A stretch of 64,000 bases of DNA from JACDBZ01 sp036262075 (GCA_036262075.1 DATAJO010000031.1:1-64000); one strand, 5' to 3'. Positions 24,048 to 34,280 are shown, counted from the stretch's first letter. The notes: generated by a model not told the origin, from the sequence alone. Made by a program: numbers and translations.

Positions 24048-25441
24048 CAGCCGAGCTTCTCCGCGTTCTCCACCACGTCCTCGATCGGTCCGGCCATGAA
24101 GAAGGCCTGCTCGGGCAGCTGGTCGTGCTTGCCCTCGAGGATCTCCTTCGCACCGCGGACCGTCTCCTTGCGCTCGACGTACTTGCCGGGCCGGCCGGTG
24201 AACTTTTCGCCGACGAAGAACGGCTGCGACATGTAGCGCTGGAGCCGCCGCGCGCGGGCGACGGTGACCTTGTCCTCCTCGGACAGCTCGTCCATGCCGA
24301 GGATGGCGATGATGTCCTGGAGGTCCTTGTAGCGCTGGAGCGTCCGCTGCACCTCGCGCGCGACCTGGAAGTGCTCCTCGCCCACGACCCGCGGGTCGAG
24401 GACGGTCGAGGTCGAGGTCAGCGGGTCGACCGCCGGGTAGATGCCGAGCTCGACGATCGAGCGCTCGAGGCGCACGGTCGAGTCGAGGTGGCCGAACGTC
24501 GTCGCCGGCGCCGGATCGGTGTAGTCGTCGGCGGGGACGAAGATGGCCTGGAGCGAGGTGATCGCGCCCTTCTTCGTCGACGTGATCCGCTCCTGGAGCG
24601 CGCCCATCTCGGTGGCCAGCGTCGGCTGGTAGCCCACCGCCGACGGCATGCGGCCGAGGAGCGCCGACACCTCGGAGCCCGCCTGGGTGAAGCGGAAGAT
24701 GTTGTCGATGAAGAGGAGGATGTCGCGCCCCTCCTCGTCGCGGAAGTACTCGGCCATGGCGAGCGCCGTGAGGCCGACCCGCTGGCGGGCGCCCGGCGGC
24801 TCGTTCATCTGGCCGAAGACCATGACGGTCTTGTCGATGACGCCGGACTCGGTCATCTCGCCGATGAGGTCGTTGCCCTCGCGCGAGCGCTCACCGACGC
24901 CGGCGAACACCGAGTAGCCCGAATGCTCGGACGCGATGTTGCGGATGAGCTCCTGGATGATGACCGTCTTGCCGACGCCGGCGCCGCCGAAGACGCCGAC
25001 CTTGCCGCCGCGCTTGAACGGCGCGATGAGGTCGATGACCTTGATGCCGGTCTCGAAGACCTGCGCCTCGGTCTCCATCTCCTCGAACGGGGGCGGGTCG
25101 CGGTGGATCGGCAGGTGCTTCTCGGCCTTCACCTCGCCCTTGCCGTCGATGGCGCGGCCGAGGACGTCGAACACGCGGCCGAGCGTCGGCTCACCGACCG
25201 GAACGGTGATCGGCGCGCCGGTGTCGGTCGCCTCGAGGCCGCGGGCCAGGCCGTCGGTCGTCGACATCGCCACGGTGCGGACCCAGTTGTTGCCGAGGTG
25301 CTGCTGGACCTCGCAGACGAGTGTCTCGTCGGAGTTCGGCCGCTTGATCTCGAGGGCGTGGTAGATGGACGGCAGCTCGCCGGGCGGGAACTCGACGTCG
25401 ACGACGGGTCCCGTGATCTGGATCACCTTTCCGGTGGCCAT
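24047..25441 (-). CDS. atpD: F1 ATP synthase beta subunit
   Basis: A 464-residue catalytic subunit. Walker A is GGAGVGKTVIIQELI, the catalytic Glu lies in GERSREGNDL, Walker B is ILLFIDNIFRFTQAG, and the DELSEED-type lever appears as DELSEEDKV. All catalytic features are present at normal length. It follows atpG after 20 bp and overlaps atpC by one base. Confidence 0.97.
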   Translation of the reverse strand: MATGKVIQITGPVVDVEFPPGELPSIYHALEIKRPNSDETLVCEVQQHLGNNWVRTVAMSTTDGLARGLEATDTGAPITVPVGEPTLGRVFDVLGRAIDGKGEVKAEKHLPIHRDPPPFEEMETEAQVFETGIKVIDLIAPFKRGGKVGVFGGAGVGKTVIIQELIRNIASEHSGYSVFAGVGERSREGNDLIGEMTESGVIDKTVMVFGQMNEPPGARQRVGLTALAMAEYFRDEEGRDILLFIDNIFRFTQAGSEVSALLGRMPSAVGYQPTLATEMGALQERITSTKKGAITSLQAIFVPADDYTDPAPATTFGHLDSTVRLERSIVELGIYPAVDPLTSTSTVLDPRVVGEEHFQVAREVQRTLQRYKDLQDIIAILGMDELSEEDKVTVARARRLQRYMSQPFFVGEKFTGRPGKYVERKETVRGAKEILEGKHDQLPEQAFFMAGPIEDVVENAEKLG

Positions 25442-25461
25442 GGTGACTCTGGTTCTCCTTC

Positions 25462-26340
25462 TCAGCCGCCGAGGGCTTCAGCCCCGGAGGCGATCTCGAT
25501 CATCTCGCGGGTGATGGTGGCCTGGCGAGTCTTGTTGTAGACGAGGGTCAGGTCGTCGATGAGCTCGCCGGCATTGTCGGTCGCGTTGCGCATGGCGATC
25601 ATCCGCGCGCTCTGCTCCGATGCGTTCGCCTCGAGCACGGCGCGGTACAGGTCGATCGCCACGTAGTGCGGCAGGAGCCGCCCGAGCACCGCCTCGGGCG
25701 ATGGCTCGAACAGGTACTCGTCGGTCCGCTCCGCCTCCTCCGCCGACAGCTCCTCGGGAAGCTGGACCGGCAGGATGGTCAGCACCTCAGGCCGCTGGGA
25801 CAGCGTCGAGATGAAGCGCGGGTAGACGATGGCGATCTGGTCGTAGCGCTCGGCGAGGTAGTCCTCGGTCACGAGGCGCGAGATCGGCGTCACGTCGCCG
25901 AACGTCGGCCGGTCGCCGAGCCGCGGGAAATGCGCGGCGATCGGAACGCCGGCGCGGCGCAGCTGGTCGCGGCCCTTGCGGCCGACGGTGATCGCCTCGA
26001 CCTCGACGCGGTCGCCCGACGCCTGGCTCGACACGTAGCGCAGTGCGGCGCGCACGGTGTTCGCGTCGAGCGCGCCCGCCAGGCCACGGTCGGTGGTCAT
26101 GACGATGAGCCCGATGCGGCGGATCGGCCGGCGCGCGAGGAGCGGATGGACCTCCTCGTCGAGGGATGCCGCCACGCGGGCGAGCGCCGCATGCAGCTCC
26201 TCGGCGTACGGGCGCGCGGCGAGGATCGCGTCCTGCGCGCGCTTCATCCGCGAGGCCGCCACGAGCTCCATGGCCCGCGTGATCTGGGAGATGTTGCGGA
26301 TGGAGCTGATCCGCCCGCGAATCTCCTTCAGGCTCGGCAT
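25462..26340 (-). CDS. atpG: F1 ATP synthase gamma subunit
   Basis: A 292-residue central stalk subunit. The N-terminal coiled coil (PSLKEIRGRISSIRNISQIT, then AMELVAASRMKRAQ) and the C-terminal helix (MRNATDNAGELIDDLTLVYN, KTRQATITREMIEI) are both clear. The globular middle includes VMTTDRGLAGALD. The ATG immediately follows the atpA stop, with no gap. Confidence 0.96.
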   Translation of the reverse strand: MPSLKEIRGRISSIRNISQITRAMELVAASRMKRAQDAILAARPYAEELHAALARVAASLDEEVHPLLARRPIRRIGLIVMTTDRGLAGALDANTVRAALRYVSSQASGDRVEVEAITVGRKGRDQLRRAGVPIAAHFPRLGDRPTFGDVTPISRLVTEDYLAERYDQIAIVYPRFISTLSQRPEVLTILPVQLPEELSAEEAERTDEYLFEPSPEAVLGRLLPHYVAIDLYRAVLEANASEQSARMIAMRNATDNAGELIDDLTLVYNKTRQATITREMIEIASGAEALGG

Positions 26341-27942
<1,602 letters not shown>

Positions 27943-27968
27943 CGGTTCCTTCTCTCTTCTCGGGTCGC

Positions 27969-28505
27969 CTAGATGGCGGTCAGTCGCGCCCGCAGCCGCT
28001 CGAGGCGGGTGCGCACGCTGGCGTCGTAGAGCACGTCGCCGATGCGGACGGTCACCCCGCCGATCAGCGACTCGTCGACCACCTCGTTGATCTCCACGCG
28101 CTTGCCGGTCACCTCGACGAGGCGCTCGACGATCGCGGCGCGCTGCTCGTCGTCGAGCGGGAGCGCGCTGCGGATCTCGGCCAGCTCGATGCCCCGGTCA
28201 CGCCGGACGAGGGCCCGGAACTGCTCGACCATGCGGTCGATCGAGCGGGCGTGGCCCCGCCGGATCATGAGCAGCACGAGCCTGAGCGCCTCGTCCGAGA
28301 CGTCGCCCACGACCCTCCGCAGCACGCGCTCCTTCGAGGCGTACGGGACGGCCGGATGGACCATGAGCGCCGCCAGCTCGGGCTGCTCGAGCGCAGCCTG
28401 GAGCCGCGTGAGGTCGCGCTCCCATCGGTCGAGGGTGTTCTCCTCCTTGCCGAGCTGGAACGCGGCCTCCGCGTAGCGGCGGGCGGCCGTCAGTCGTCGA
28501 GCCAT
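27969..28505 (-). CDS. atpH: F1 ATP synthase delta subunit
   Basis: A 178-residue peripheral stalk protein. The N-terminal six-helix domain begins ARRLTAARRYAEAAFQLG. The C-terminal domain contains ALPLDDEQRAAIVERLVEVT and ends with VRIGDVLYDASVRTRLERL, a typical OSCP/delta ending. It joins the F1 alpha subunits to subunit b. It lies 3 bp after atpF and 26 bp before atpA. Confidence 0.94.
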   Translation of the reverse strand: MARRLTAARRYAEAAFQLGKEENTLDRWERDLTRLQAALEQPELAALMVHPAVPYASKERVLRRVVGDVSDEALRLVLLMIRRGHARSIDRMVEQFRALVRRDRGIELAEIRSALPLDDEQRAAIVERLVEVTGKRVEINEVVDESLIGGVTVRIGDVLYDASVRTRLERLRARLTAI

Positions 28506-28508
28506 CGG

Positions 28509-29036
28509 CTAGTTGCGCGCCTGGGGCTTGGATCCGGCCGCCGGCACCTCGGCGAGGAACTCCTCGACCAGCCGCCGCTGGGTCGCGGCGTCCATCTGGG
28601 TGCGGATGAGCCTGCCGGCCGCGGTGAGCGCCAGGTCGGCGACCTCCGCGCGGATCTCGGCCATGGCCCGCTCCTTCTCGGCCGTGATCTCCTCGCGTGC
28701 CCGCGCCAGGACCTTCTCGGCCTCGGCGCGCGCCTCGCTCAGGATCTCGTTGCGGGTGTCCTCCGCGATCTTGTTGGCGCGCGCGATCATCTCGGCCGCC
28801 TCCCTGCGGGCCTCGCTGACCGCTGCCTCGCGCTCGGCACGAGCCAGCTCGCGGTCACGCGCGGCCGCCTCCGCGTCCTCGAGCCCCTTCTGGATCTTCG
28901 CGCTGCGCTCGTCCATCCGGGCGAGCAGCGGCTTGAACATGAACCGATTGAGGAGCCACAGGAGCAGCAGGAAGTTGATGACCTGGAAGATCAGGCCAGG
29001 CAGGTTGATGTCGAACGCTCGAATGAGCGCATCCAC
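28509..29036 (-). CDS. atpF: F0 ATP synthase subunit b
   Basis: A 175-residue subunit with one N-terminal membrane helix (FQVINFLLLLWLLNRFMFKP), then a long charged Ala/Glu/Arg-rich coiled coil (about 35-150), the usual peripheral stalk shape. GTG start. A single copy is present, so the stalk is probably a homodimer. Confidence 0.94.
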   Translation of the reverse strand: MDALIRAFDINLPGLIFQVINFLLLLWLLNRFMFKPLLARMDERSAKIQKGLEDAEAAARDRELARAEREAAVSEARREAAEMIARANKIAEDTRNEILSEARAEAEKVLARAREEITAEKERAMAEIRAEVADLALTAAGRLIRTQMDAATQRRLVEEFLAEVPAAGSKPQARN

Positions 29037-29049
29037 GGTGGCGGCTCGC

Positions 29050-29271
29050 CTAGGTGAAGAGGATGAGCAGGCCGATGACGAGCGCGTAGATGGCCACGGC
29101 CTCCGTCAGCGCCAGGCCGAGGACGTACGGCACGAACAGCGCGCCCGACGCCTCGGGATTGCGGCCGAGGGCCTCCATCGCCTTGCTCACGCCGAGGCCG
29201 AGGCCGATGCCCGGGCCGAGGGCGCCGAGGCCGATCGCCAGTCCGGCAGCGACCTGTCGAAGTTCTTCCAC
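29050..29271 (-). CDS. atpE: F0 ATP synthase subunit c
   Basis: A 73-residue hairpin of two membrane helices. Helix 1 holds the Gly-rich GPGIGLGLG packing motif, and the polar loop is ALGRNPEA. Helix 2 carries the ion-binding Glu57 (LGLALTEAVAIYALV). The Gln/Ser ligands of Na+ rings are missing, so a proton ring is likely. GTG start with a strong AGGAGGT ribosome site and a hairpin in the 92-nt leader after atpB, fitting its need for high translation. Confidence 0.95.
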   Translation of the reverse strand: MEELRQVAAGLAIGLGALGPGIGLGLGVSKAMEALGRNPEASGALFVPYVLGLALTEAVAIYALVIGLLILFT

Positions 29272-29291
29272 TTGGTGTTGTACCTCCTGTT

Positions 29292-29311
29292 GCTCTCTCA
29301 GCGGGGAGAGC
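29292..29311 (-). promoter_or_regulatory. Hairpin in the atpB-atpE intergenic leader
   Basis: GCTCTC and GAGAGC (29292-29297, 29306-29311) form a perfect 6-bp stem with an 8-nt loop, about 20 nt before the atpE start. The longest gap of the operon sits here, as in operons where atpE has an enhanced translation region or an RNA processing site. Confidence 0.4.
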
Positions 29312-29363
29312 GTTCCCGTTCCTTGTCTTCCGATGTGATGGCGCTCGTGGTGCCGGTCGCGGG

Positions 29364-30206
29364 CTAGTGCGCTCCGGCGCGGAGCGCGACGTCATCGGCG
29401 TCATGCTCCGGCGCGTCATGCGCCTCGTCGTGGCCGCCGCCGTGTCCGGCGGTGGCGAGGGTGATGTAGGTGAGGGTCAGGAGCGCGAACACGAGCGCCT
29501 GGACGGCGCCGAAGATCGCCTCGAGGCCGAGGAAGATCGCCGGCACGACGGCGAACGTCAGCGCCAGCATGACGGCCAGCAGGATCTCGCCGGCGAAGAC
29601 GTTGCCGAAGAGTCGCATCGACAGGCTGATGATGCGGCTGAGCTCGCTGACGATGTGGATCGGCGTCATCAGCGGCGTCATGTACGGCGGGTTGGCGATG
29701 AAGGTCTCCTTGAGGTAGCCCTTCAGCCCGTTGGCGCGGATGCCCCAGCTCACGAACAGGACGAACGCGATCAGCGCGAGGGCGAGCGTGAAGTTCAGGT
29801 CGGCCGATGCGGGCCGGATGAGCGGCACGGTGGCCTCGTGCCCGTCCTCGATCACTCGCACGCCGATGGTGCCGACGCCCGGCAGCAGGCCGACGTAGTT
29901 CGCCACGAGGACGAGCAGGAAGATCGTGAGGATCGGCGGGACGATCTGGCGCCATCGGGTCGGATGCTGCGCCTTGACGACGCCCCCGAGGAACTCGAGC
30001 GGGAACTCGAGGAAGCTCTGGAGCCGACCGGGAACGGTCGAGGCGTTGCGCGACACCCAGAACGCGAGGGACGCGAGAACCACGGTGGCGATCAGGGTCC
30101 CCACCATGCTGTTCGTCACGGCGAACGGGCCGATATGGAACAGGGTCTCGCCCTTGATCGCGACGTGGATCAGGGCCTCTTCGTGACCGCCCGCATCCTC
30201 AGGCAC
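29364..30206 (-). CDS. atpB: F0 ATP synthase subunit a
   Basis: A 280-residue protein with five to six membrane helices. The essential Arg lies in SLSMRLFGNVFAGEI. Other markers are VANYVGLLPGVG and the last-helix segment VQALVFALLTLTYITLA. Forms the proton half-channels against the c-ring. GTG start. The C-terminal 27 residues are rich in His and Asp, an unusual cytoplasmic or exposed tail that might bind metal; this is speculation. Confidence 0.95.
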   Translation of the reverse strand: MPEDAGGHEEALIHVAIKGETLFHIGPFAVTNSMVGTLIATVVLASLAFWVSRNASTVPGRLQSFLEFPLEFLGGVVKAQHPTRWRQIVPPILTIFLLVLVANYVGLLPGVGTIGVRVIEDGHEATVPLIRPASADLNFTLALALIAFVLFVSWGIRANGLKGYLKETFIANPPYMTPLMTPIHIVSELSRIISLSMRLFGNVFAGEILLAVMLALTFAVVPAIFLGLEAIFGAVQALVFALLTLTYITLATAGHGGGHDEAHDAPEHDADDVALRAGAH

Positions 30207-30233
30207 GCAGGATCCTCTTCGTGTCTCGTGTGT

Positions 30234-30485
30234 CTATCGTGGCTTCCACTCGTCCCGGGCGACTTCCCAGATCGAGTACATCGCTGCGCCGATGCCGACC
30301 ACCACTCCCACGAGGGTGAAGATCGGCCCGGTGCCCAGCCACTTGTCGAGCAGGACTCCGGCCACGACGCCGATGACGACCGAAAGGCCGAGGCGCATCC
30401 CGAGGTCGAGGACCAGCCCCCAGTTAGCGGGGCGCGTCGTCCGATCCGGGCGCTCCGGTGGACCGTTCGGTTGTCGTGTGCTCAT
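30234..30485 (-). CDS. AtpZ-like ATP synthase accessory protein
   Basis: An 83-residue protein with a charged N-terminus and two membrane helices joined by a short DKWLGTGP turn, the AtpZ/"F0F1-ATPase subunit" family pattern (GVVAGVLLDKWLGTGPIFT). Its start lies 62 bp inside the preceding small gene; no closer start codon exists in frame. Members associate with ATP synthase assembly or Mg2+/Ca2+ movement. It precedes atpB by 27 bp. Confidence 0.8.
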   Translation of the reverse strand: MSTRQPNGPPERPDRTTRPANWGLVLDLGMRLGLSVVIGVVAGVLLDKWLGTGPIFTLVGVVVGIGAAMYSIWEVARDEWKPR

Positions 30486-30747
30486 GTTCCTCCGAGGCCG
30501 TGGCCGCTTCCTCGGCGTCGCGCTCGCGCCGAATCCGGGCGACGTTTGACGCGACGAAGGCTGCGAGCCACAGGGCCGTGACGAGGGTCCCCACCGCCAA
30601 ACCGATCAGGACGTACCGCGGTGCCGTGTCTGCGGTGCTATCGGCCACGAGCCCGGCGATCACGCCGCCAAGCAGCGGCAGGATCACGCGGAGGCTGACC
30701 TGGGCCAGCACCTTCCCCGGCGAGAACGCCAGGGGCTTTTCGGACAT
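30424..30747 (-). CDS. AtpI-like small membrane protein, first gene of the atp operon
   Basis: A 107-residue protein with two membrane helices (about 19-36 and 45-66) and a charged C-terminal tail rich in Glu and Thr. Position before atpZ/atpB and the two-helix layout suggest an AtpI-type assembly factor (c-ring assembly in known cases), though sequence similarity to classic AtpI is weak. It starts about 34 nt after the operon promoter. Confidence 0.65.
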   Translation of the reverse strand: MSEKPLAFSPGKVLAQVSLRVILPLLGGVIAGLVADSTADTAPRYVLIGLAVGTLVTALWLAAFVASNVARIRRERDAEEAATASEEHEHTTTERSTGAPGSDDAPR

Positions 30748-30786
30748 GCGGTGTTCTGCTCGACTCGGAACGGGTCGGACGCGGGG

Positions 30787-30792
30787 AGTATA
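30787..30792 (-). promoter_or_regulatory. -10 element of the atp operon
   Basis: GGCTATACTCCCC on the minus strand, same core as at secA and mreB. No TTGACA-like -35. The 103-bp gap 30748-30850 holds nothing else clear. Confidence 0.45.
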
Positions 30793-30850
30793 GCCGAGGG
30801 TCGCCGATCGTGCCGCCCTCGCTGCTGGGCCTCGTCCTGCTGGGCCTCGT

Positions 30851-32131
30851 TCAGGCGGGGAGGTCGGCGAGGGTGCGGGTCGAGGGCAGGCCGGGGACCG
30901 GGAAGCGGTCGGTGATCGAGGCGACGCGGTCGCGGATGGACTGCTGGGCGGCCTCGTCCCCGCGGGCCGCGATGCCGTCGACGATGAGGCGGGCGATCTC
31001 GCGCATCTCGGCCTCGCGCATGCCGCGCGAGGTGACGGCCGGGGTGCCGACGCGGATGCCGGAGCCGATCATCGGCTTCTCGGGGTCGTAGGGGATGGTG
31101 TTCTTGTTCACCGTGATGCGGACCTCGCCGAGGGCTGCATCGGCCTCCTTGCCGTTCACGCCGAGCGGGCGAACGTCGACGAGCATCAGGTGGTTGTCGG
31201 TGCCGCCGGAGACGATCGAGGCGCCGGCATCGGCCAGGGCCGAGGCGAGGGCGCGGGCGTTGGCGACGGTGGCGGCCTGGTCGGCGCGGAACGCCTCGCT
31301 TTGAGCCTCCTTGAAAGAGACCGCCTTGGCGGCGATGACGTGCATGAGCGGCCCGCCCTGGATGCCGGGGAAGACGGCCTTGTCGATGGCCCTGGCGTAG
31401 GTCTCGCGGGCCAGGATCATCCCGCCGCGTGGCCCGCGCAGCGTCTTGTGGGTCGTCGTCGTCACGACCTCGCAGTACGGGACGGGCGACGGGTGGACGC
31501 CGCCGGCGACGAGCCCGGCGAAGTGGGCCATGTCGCACATCAGCAGCGCGCCGACCTCGTCGGCGATGTCACGGAAGGCGGCGAAGTCCCACAGCCGCGG
31601 GTAGGCGGTCGCGCCGGTGAGGATGAGCTTGGGCCGATGCTGCCGTGCCAGCTGCCGCACCTCGTCGAGGTCGATGCGGTGCGTCTCGCGATCGACGTGG
31701 TAGGGGACGAAGTTGTAGTACTGGCCGCTGAAGTTCACCGGCGAGCCGTGCGTCAGGTGCCCGCCCTGGTCGAGGCTGAGGCCGAGGACGGTGTCGCCGC
31801 GCGTCAGGAGCGCGTGGTAGACGGCCATGTTCGCCTGGGCGCCGGCATGGGGCTGGACGTTGACGTACTCGGCGCCGAACAGCTCCCTGGCCCGATCGCG
31901 CGCGAGGTTCTCGGCCACGTCGACGACCTCGCAGCCGCCGTAGTAGCGCCGGCCGGGATAGCCCTCGGCGTACTTCGCGGTCAGGATCGACCCCATCGCC
32001 TCGAGCACGGCCAGCGACGGGTAGTTCTCCGACGCGATGAGCTCGAGGTGCGCCCGCGTGCGCGCCTCCTCGTCGCGGATGACCTGCCAGATCTCCGGAT
32101 CCTCGGTCTCGAGCGGCGCCCAGAAGTCCAT
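30851..32131 (-). CDS. glyA: Serine hydroxymethyltransferase
   Basis: A 426-residue PLP enzyme interconverting serine and glycine with tetrahydrofolate. The PLP lysine lies in TTTTHKTLRGPRGG, and the N-terminal ELIASENYPS and YAEGYPGRRYYGG segments are diagnostic. Start at MDFWAPL. A -10 (TAGACT) ends 7 nt before the ATG, which predicts a leaderless transcript. It follows the aconitase X small subunit by 10 bp and may be both co-transcribed and independently expressed. Confidence 0.96.
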   Translation of the reverse strand: MDFWAPLETEDPEIWQVIRDEEARTRAHLELIASENYPSLAVLEAMGSILTAKYAEGYPGRRYYGGCEVVDVAENLARDRARELFGAEYVNVQPHAGAQANMAVYHALLTRGDTVLGLSLDQGGHLTHGSPVNFSGQYYNFVPYHVDRETHRIDLDEVRQLARQHRPKLILTGATAYPRLWDFAAFRDIADEVGALLMCDMAHFAGLVAGGVHPSPVPYCEVVTTTTHKTLRGPRGGMILARETYARAIDKAVFPGIQGGPLMHVIAAKAVSFKEAQSEAFRADQAATVANARALASALADAGASIVSGGTDNHLMLVDVRPLGVNGKEADAALGEVRITVNKNTIPYDPEKPMIGSGIRVGTPAVTSRGMREAEMREIARLIVDGIAARGDEAAQQSIRDRVASITDRFPVPGLPSTRTLADLPA

Positions 32132-32138
32132 GGCGTGC

Positions 32139-32144
32139 AGTCTA
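32139..32144 (-). promoter_or_regulatory. -10 element of glyA
   Basis: GGTTAGACT on the minus strand. Its TAG is also the stop codon of the upstream aconitase X small subunit gene. The ATG begins 7 nt later. Confidence 0.45.
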
Positions 32145-32552
32145 ACCGGCGTCAGGCACCGATGGATGGGCCGATGCGGCCGCGCCGAGCGCGCCCGGAT
32201 CGAGCGGCTGGCCATCGTGGATGGTCGCGAACGCGTCGCCGTCGAGGACGACGACCGGGATGGTGACGCCGTAGAGCTCCTCGGCGACGGCGGAGCCGAT
32301 GGCGAGGATGAGGTCCGGCTCGCTCAGGACGATCGCCGCCGGCGCGCTCCCGAGCCGGGCCGCCTCGGCCAGGACCGATGCGGACGACGACGAGCCCCGC
32401 GCCCCGCGCATGACGAGCACGCGCCCGGCGACGCCGGCGCCGCGCTGCGGATGCTGCGCATCGATGATCCGGCCGCTGGCCGGGTCGATCCCGCCCCACA
32501 GGCTGAGCGGCTCGTCGAGGACGAGCGCCGTTGGCTGGTCCGAGCGAGTCAC
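32142..32552 (-). CDS. Aconitase X small (swivel) subunit, DUF126
   Basis: A 136-residue protein of the DUF126 swivelling domain: ALVLDEPLSLWGGIDPASG, the VLVMRGARGSSSSASVLAE phosphate-loop-like motif and LSEPDLILAIGSAVAEEL. In known systems it pairs with the DUF521 large subunit, either as phosphomevalonate dehydratase (archaea) or cis-3-hydroxyproline dehydratase (bacteria, archaea). GTG start overlaps the large subunit stop (GTGA). Separate subunits resemble the two-piece type. The actual substrate is not visible from context. Confidence 0.85.
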   Translation of the reverse strand: MTRSDQPTALVLDEPLSLWGGIDPASGRIIDAQHPQRGAGVAGRVLVMRGARGSSSSASVLAEAARLGSAPAAIVLSEPDLILAIGSAVAEELYGVTIPVVVLDGDAFATIHDGQPLDPGALGAAASAHPSVPDAG

Positions 32553-33823
32553 ACGCCGCCCCAGGGCCGCTCGTCGCGCACGATGCGCCCGGCGACGGCG
32601 CTCTCGACGCAGTCGCGGGTCGAGGCGAGGACCGACGTCGCGCCGACGTTCCCCGGCGCGTACCAGGCCCATTTGGCCGAGTCGGTCATCACGGCGCCGT
32701 CGAGCCGGCGCACGACGGGGACGAGGTAGCTGCACGTGTCGACGAGGATCTCGGCGCCGGCGTCCCGCAGCCGCCCGGCGATGCCGCGCTCCTCGGCCGC
32801 CTCCAAAATCCCGCGCGAGGTCGAGACGACGAGCTGGACGTCGGGATGGACCCGCCGGCCGCCGAGCAGGTCGGCCACGCGCGCCATCTCGGCCAGCGAG
32901 GCGTGGGGCGTCCCGAGCGACACGCCGGCGAGGCGGTCGGACGAGGCGTGGGCGAGCGCGTCGCGCTCGGCACGAAGGTCGGCGAGGGTCACGTTCTCGA
33001 CGGCGTCCGGGCCGCCGCCGCCCAGCGCCGCGTCCAGGGTCGGCGCCTCCGGCGTGGAGCCGACCACGTGGAACAGCGCCACCGCGCCGGAGGACGCGGC
33101 CGCGGCGGCGACCGCCTTGAGCCGATCCTCCGACTGCCCCGGCGGGAGCCCGTCGACGGCCGCGACGGCCGACCCGGCGCGTCGACCGAGGAGCAGGCCG
33201 AGGACGGGGAAGAGCTCGTCGGCATCGCGCAGCTCGGCGGGAACATCAGAACCCAGGCGCAGGACGAGCGTCGCGCGCCGCGCCTCGGTCGTGTGGAGGC
33301 CGGCGAGCGGGACGCGGCCGGTGACGGCGGCCGCGACGTCGAGGAAGTCGCCGTATCGGTTCGTCCGCGCCCCGAGGACCGAGTTGCAGAAGGCGATCGC
33401 GTTCGACTCGCCCCAGGCGACCTGCTCGCCCGGAGCGGGCCGGGCGACGTCGAGCTGGTACGGGGCGCAGGTGTAGGTCGGCCGCGCGCCGAGCGCGCGG
33501 TATCGGTCCATGAGCCATCGCCCGCGCTCTTTGCGCTCCGGGTCGTCGTGGACGAGCTCGGGATGGAGGAGGTCGACCGCGCCGACGTTCAGCGTCGTGG
33601 GCACGCTCACGCGGGTCCCGCCGCGGGCGAGCCGCTCGACGAAGTCGATCGACGCCTCGCCGTGGTAGAGGCAGGAGTCGACGTGCGCACCGACGATATC
33701 GACGAGGCGACGCGCGCCGGTAACCTCGGCCGCACGGACGACGAGCCGCATGGCGAACGCCGCGCCCTCCCCGCGCGCGCCGCCGAGAAGCCGGCGATCG
33801 CCGTCGGAGAGCTCGAGGGTCAG
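32549..33823 (-). CDS. Aconitase X large (catalytic) subunit, DUF521
   Basis: About 424 residues of the DUF521 fold. Candidate Fe-S Cys are C51 (HVDSCLYHG), C119 (YTCAPYQ), C146 (AIAFCNSVLGARTNRYGD) and a later one in VDTCSYLVPV. The end has KWAWYAPGNVG. The family N-terminus (LTLELSDGDRRLLGGARGEG) begins at CTG 33823, which overlaps the rpiB stop as CTGA. No ATG/GTG/TTG is near; the only upstream canonical start (ATG 33919) lies deep inside rpiB. A CTG start by translational coupling is therefore proposed. Confidence 0.82.
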   Translation of the reverse strand: MTLELSDGDRRLLGGARGEGAAFAMRLVVRAAEVTGARRLVDIVGAHVDSCLYHGEASIDFVERLARGGTRVSVPTTLNVGAVDLLHPELVHDDPERKERGRWLMDRYRALGARPTYTCAPYQLDVARPAPGEQVAWGESNAIAFCNSVLGARTNRYGDFLDVAAAVTGRVPLAGLHTTEARRATLVLRLGSDVPAELRDADELFPVLGLLLGRRAGSAVAAVDGLPPGQSEDRLKAVAAAAASSGAVALFHVVGSTPEAPTLDAALGGGGPDAVENVTLADLRAERDALAHASSDRLAGVSLGTPHASLAEMARVADLLGGRRVHPDVQLVVSTSRGILEAAEERGIAGRLRDAGAEILVDTCSYLVPVVRRLDGAVMTDSAKWAWYAPGNVGATSVLASTRDCVESAVAGRIVRDERPWGGV

Positions 33824-34272
33824 CCCCGCGCCTCCTCGGCCTCGATGCGGGCGATCTTCTCGATCCGCGGCACGTGGCGGCCGCCGGTGAACTCGCCGTC
33901 GAGGAAGGCGCGCAGGCACGCCTTCGCCACCTCGGTGCCGATGATCCGCGCGCCCATCGACAGGACGTTGGCGTCGTTGTGCTCGCGGCCCAGGCGGGCG
34001 GTCACCGGATCGGCGGCCTCGACGCAGCGGATGCCGCGGACCTTGTTCGCCACGATCGCCTCACCGGTGCCGCTGCCGCCGAGCACGACGCCGCGGTCGA
34101 AGTCACCGCGTGCCACGGCCCGCGCGACGGGGGCGATGAGGTCGGGATAGTCGACCGGGTCGGCGCTGAACGTGCCGAAGTCGCGGTACTCGATGCGCAG
34201 CTCGTCGAGCAGCACGCACAGCTCGCCCTTGAGGGCGAAGCCGGCGTGGTCGGAGCCGATCGCGACGCGCAT
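33820..34272 (-). CDS. rpiB: Ribose-5-phosphate isomerase B
   Basis: A 150-residue RpiB/LacAB-type sugar phosphate isomerase. Markers are IGSDHAGFALKGEL, VDYPDLI, HNDANVLSMGARIIG and the active loop LGGSGTGEAIVANKV. The loop carries Glu rather than the E. coli catalytic Cys, as in the mycobacterial type. It starts 22 bp after tsaC; a -10 (TACACT) ends 8 nt before the ATG. It heads rpiB-aconitase X-glyA. Confidence 0.92.
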   Translation of the reverse strand: MRVAIGSDHAGFALKGELCVLLDELRIEYRDFGTFSADPVDYPDLIAPVARAVARGDFDRGVVLGGSGTGEAIVANKVRGIRCVEAADPVTARLGREHNDANVLSMGARIIGTEVAKACLRAFLDGEFTGGRHVPRIEKIARIEAEEARG

Positions 34273-34280
34273 GTGGCGCG

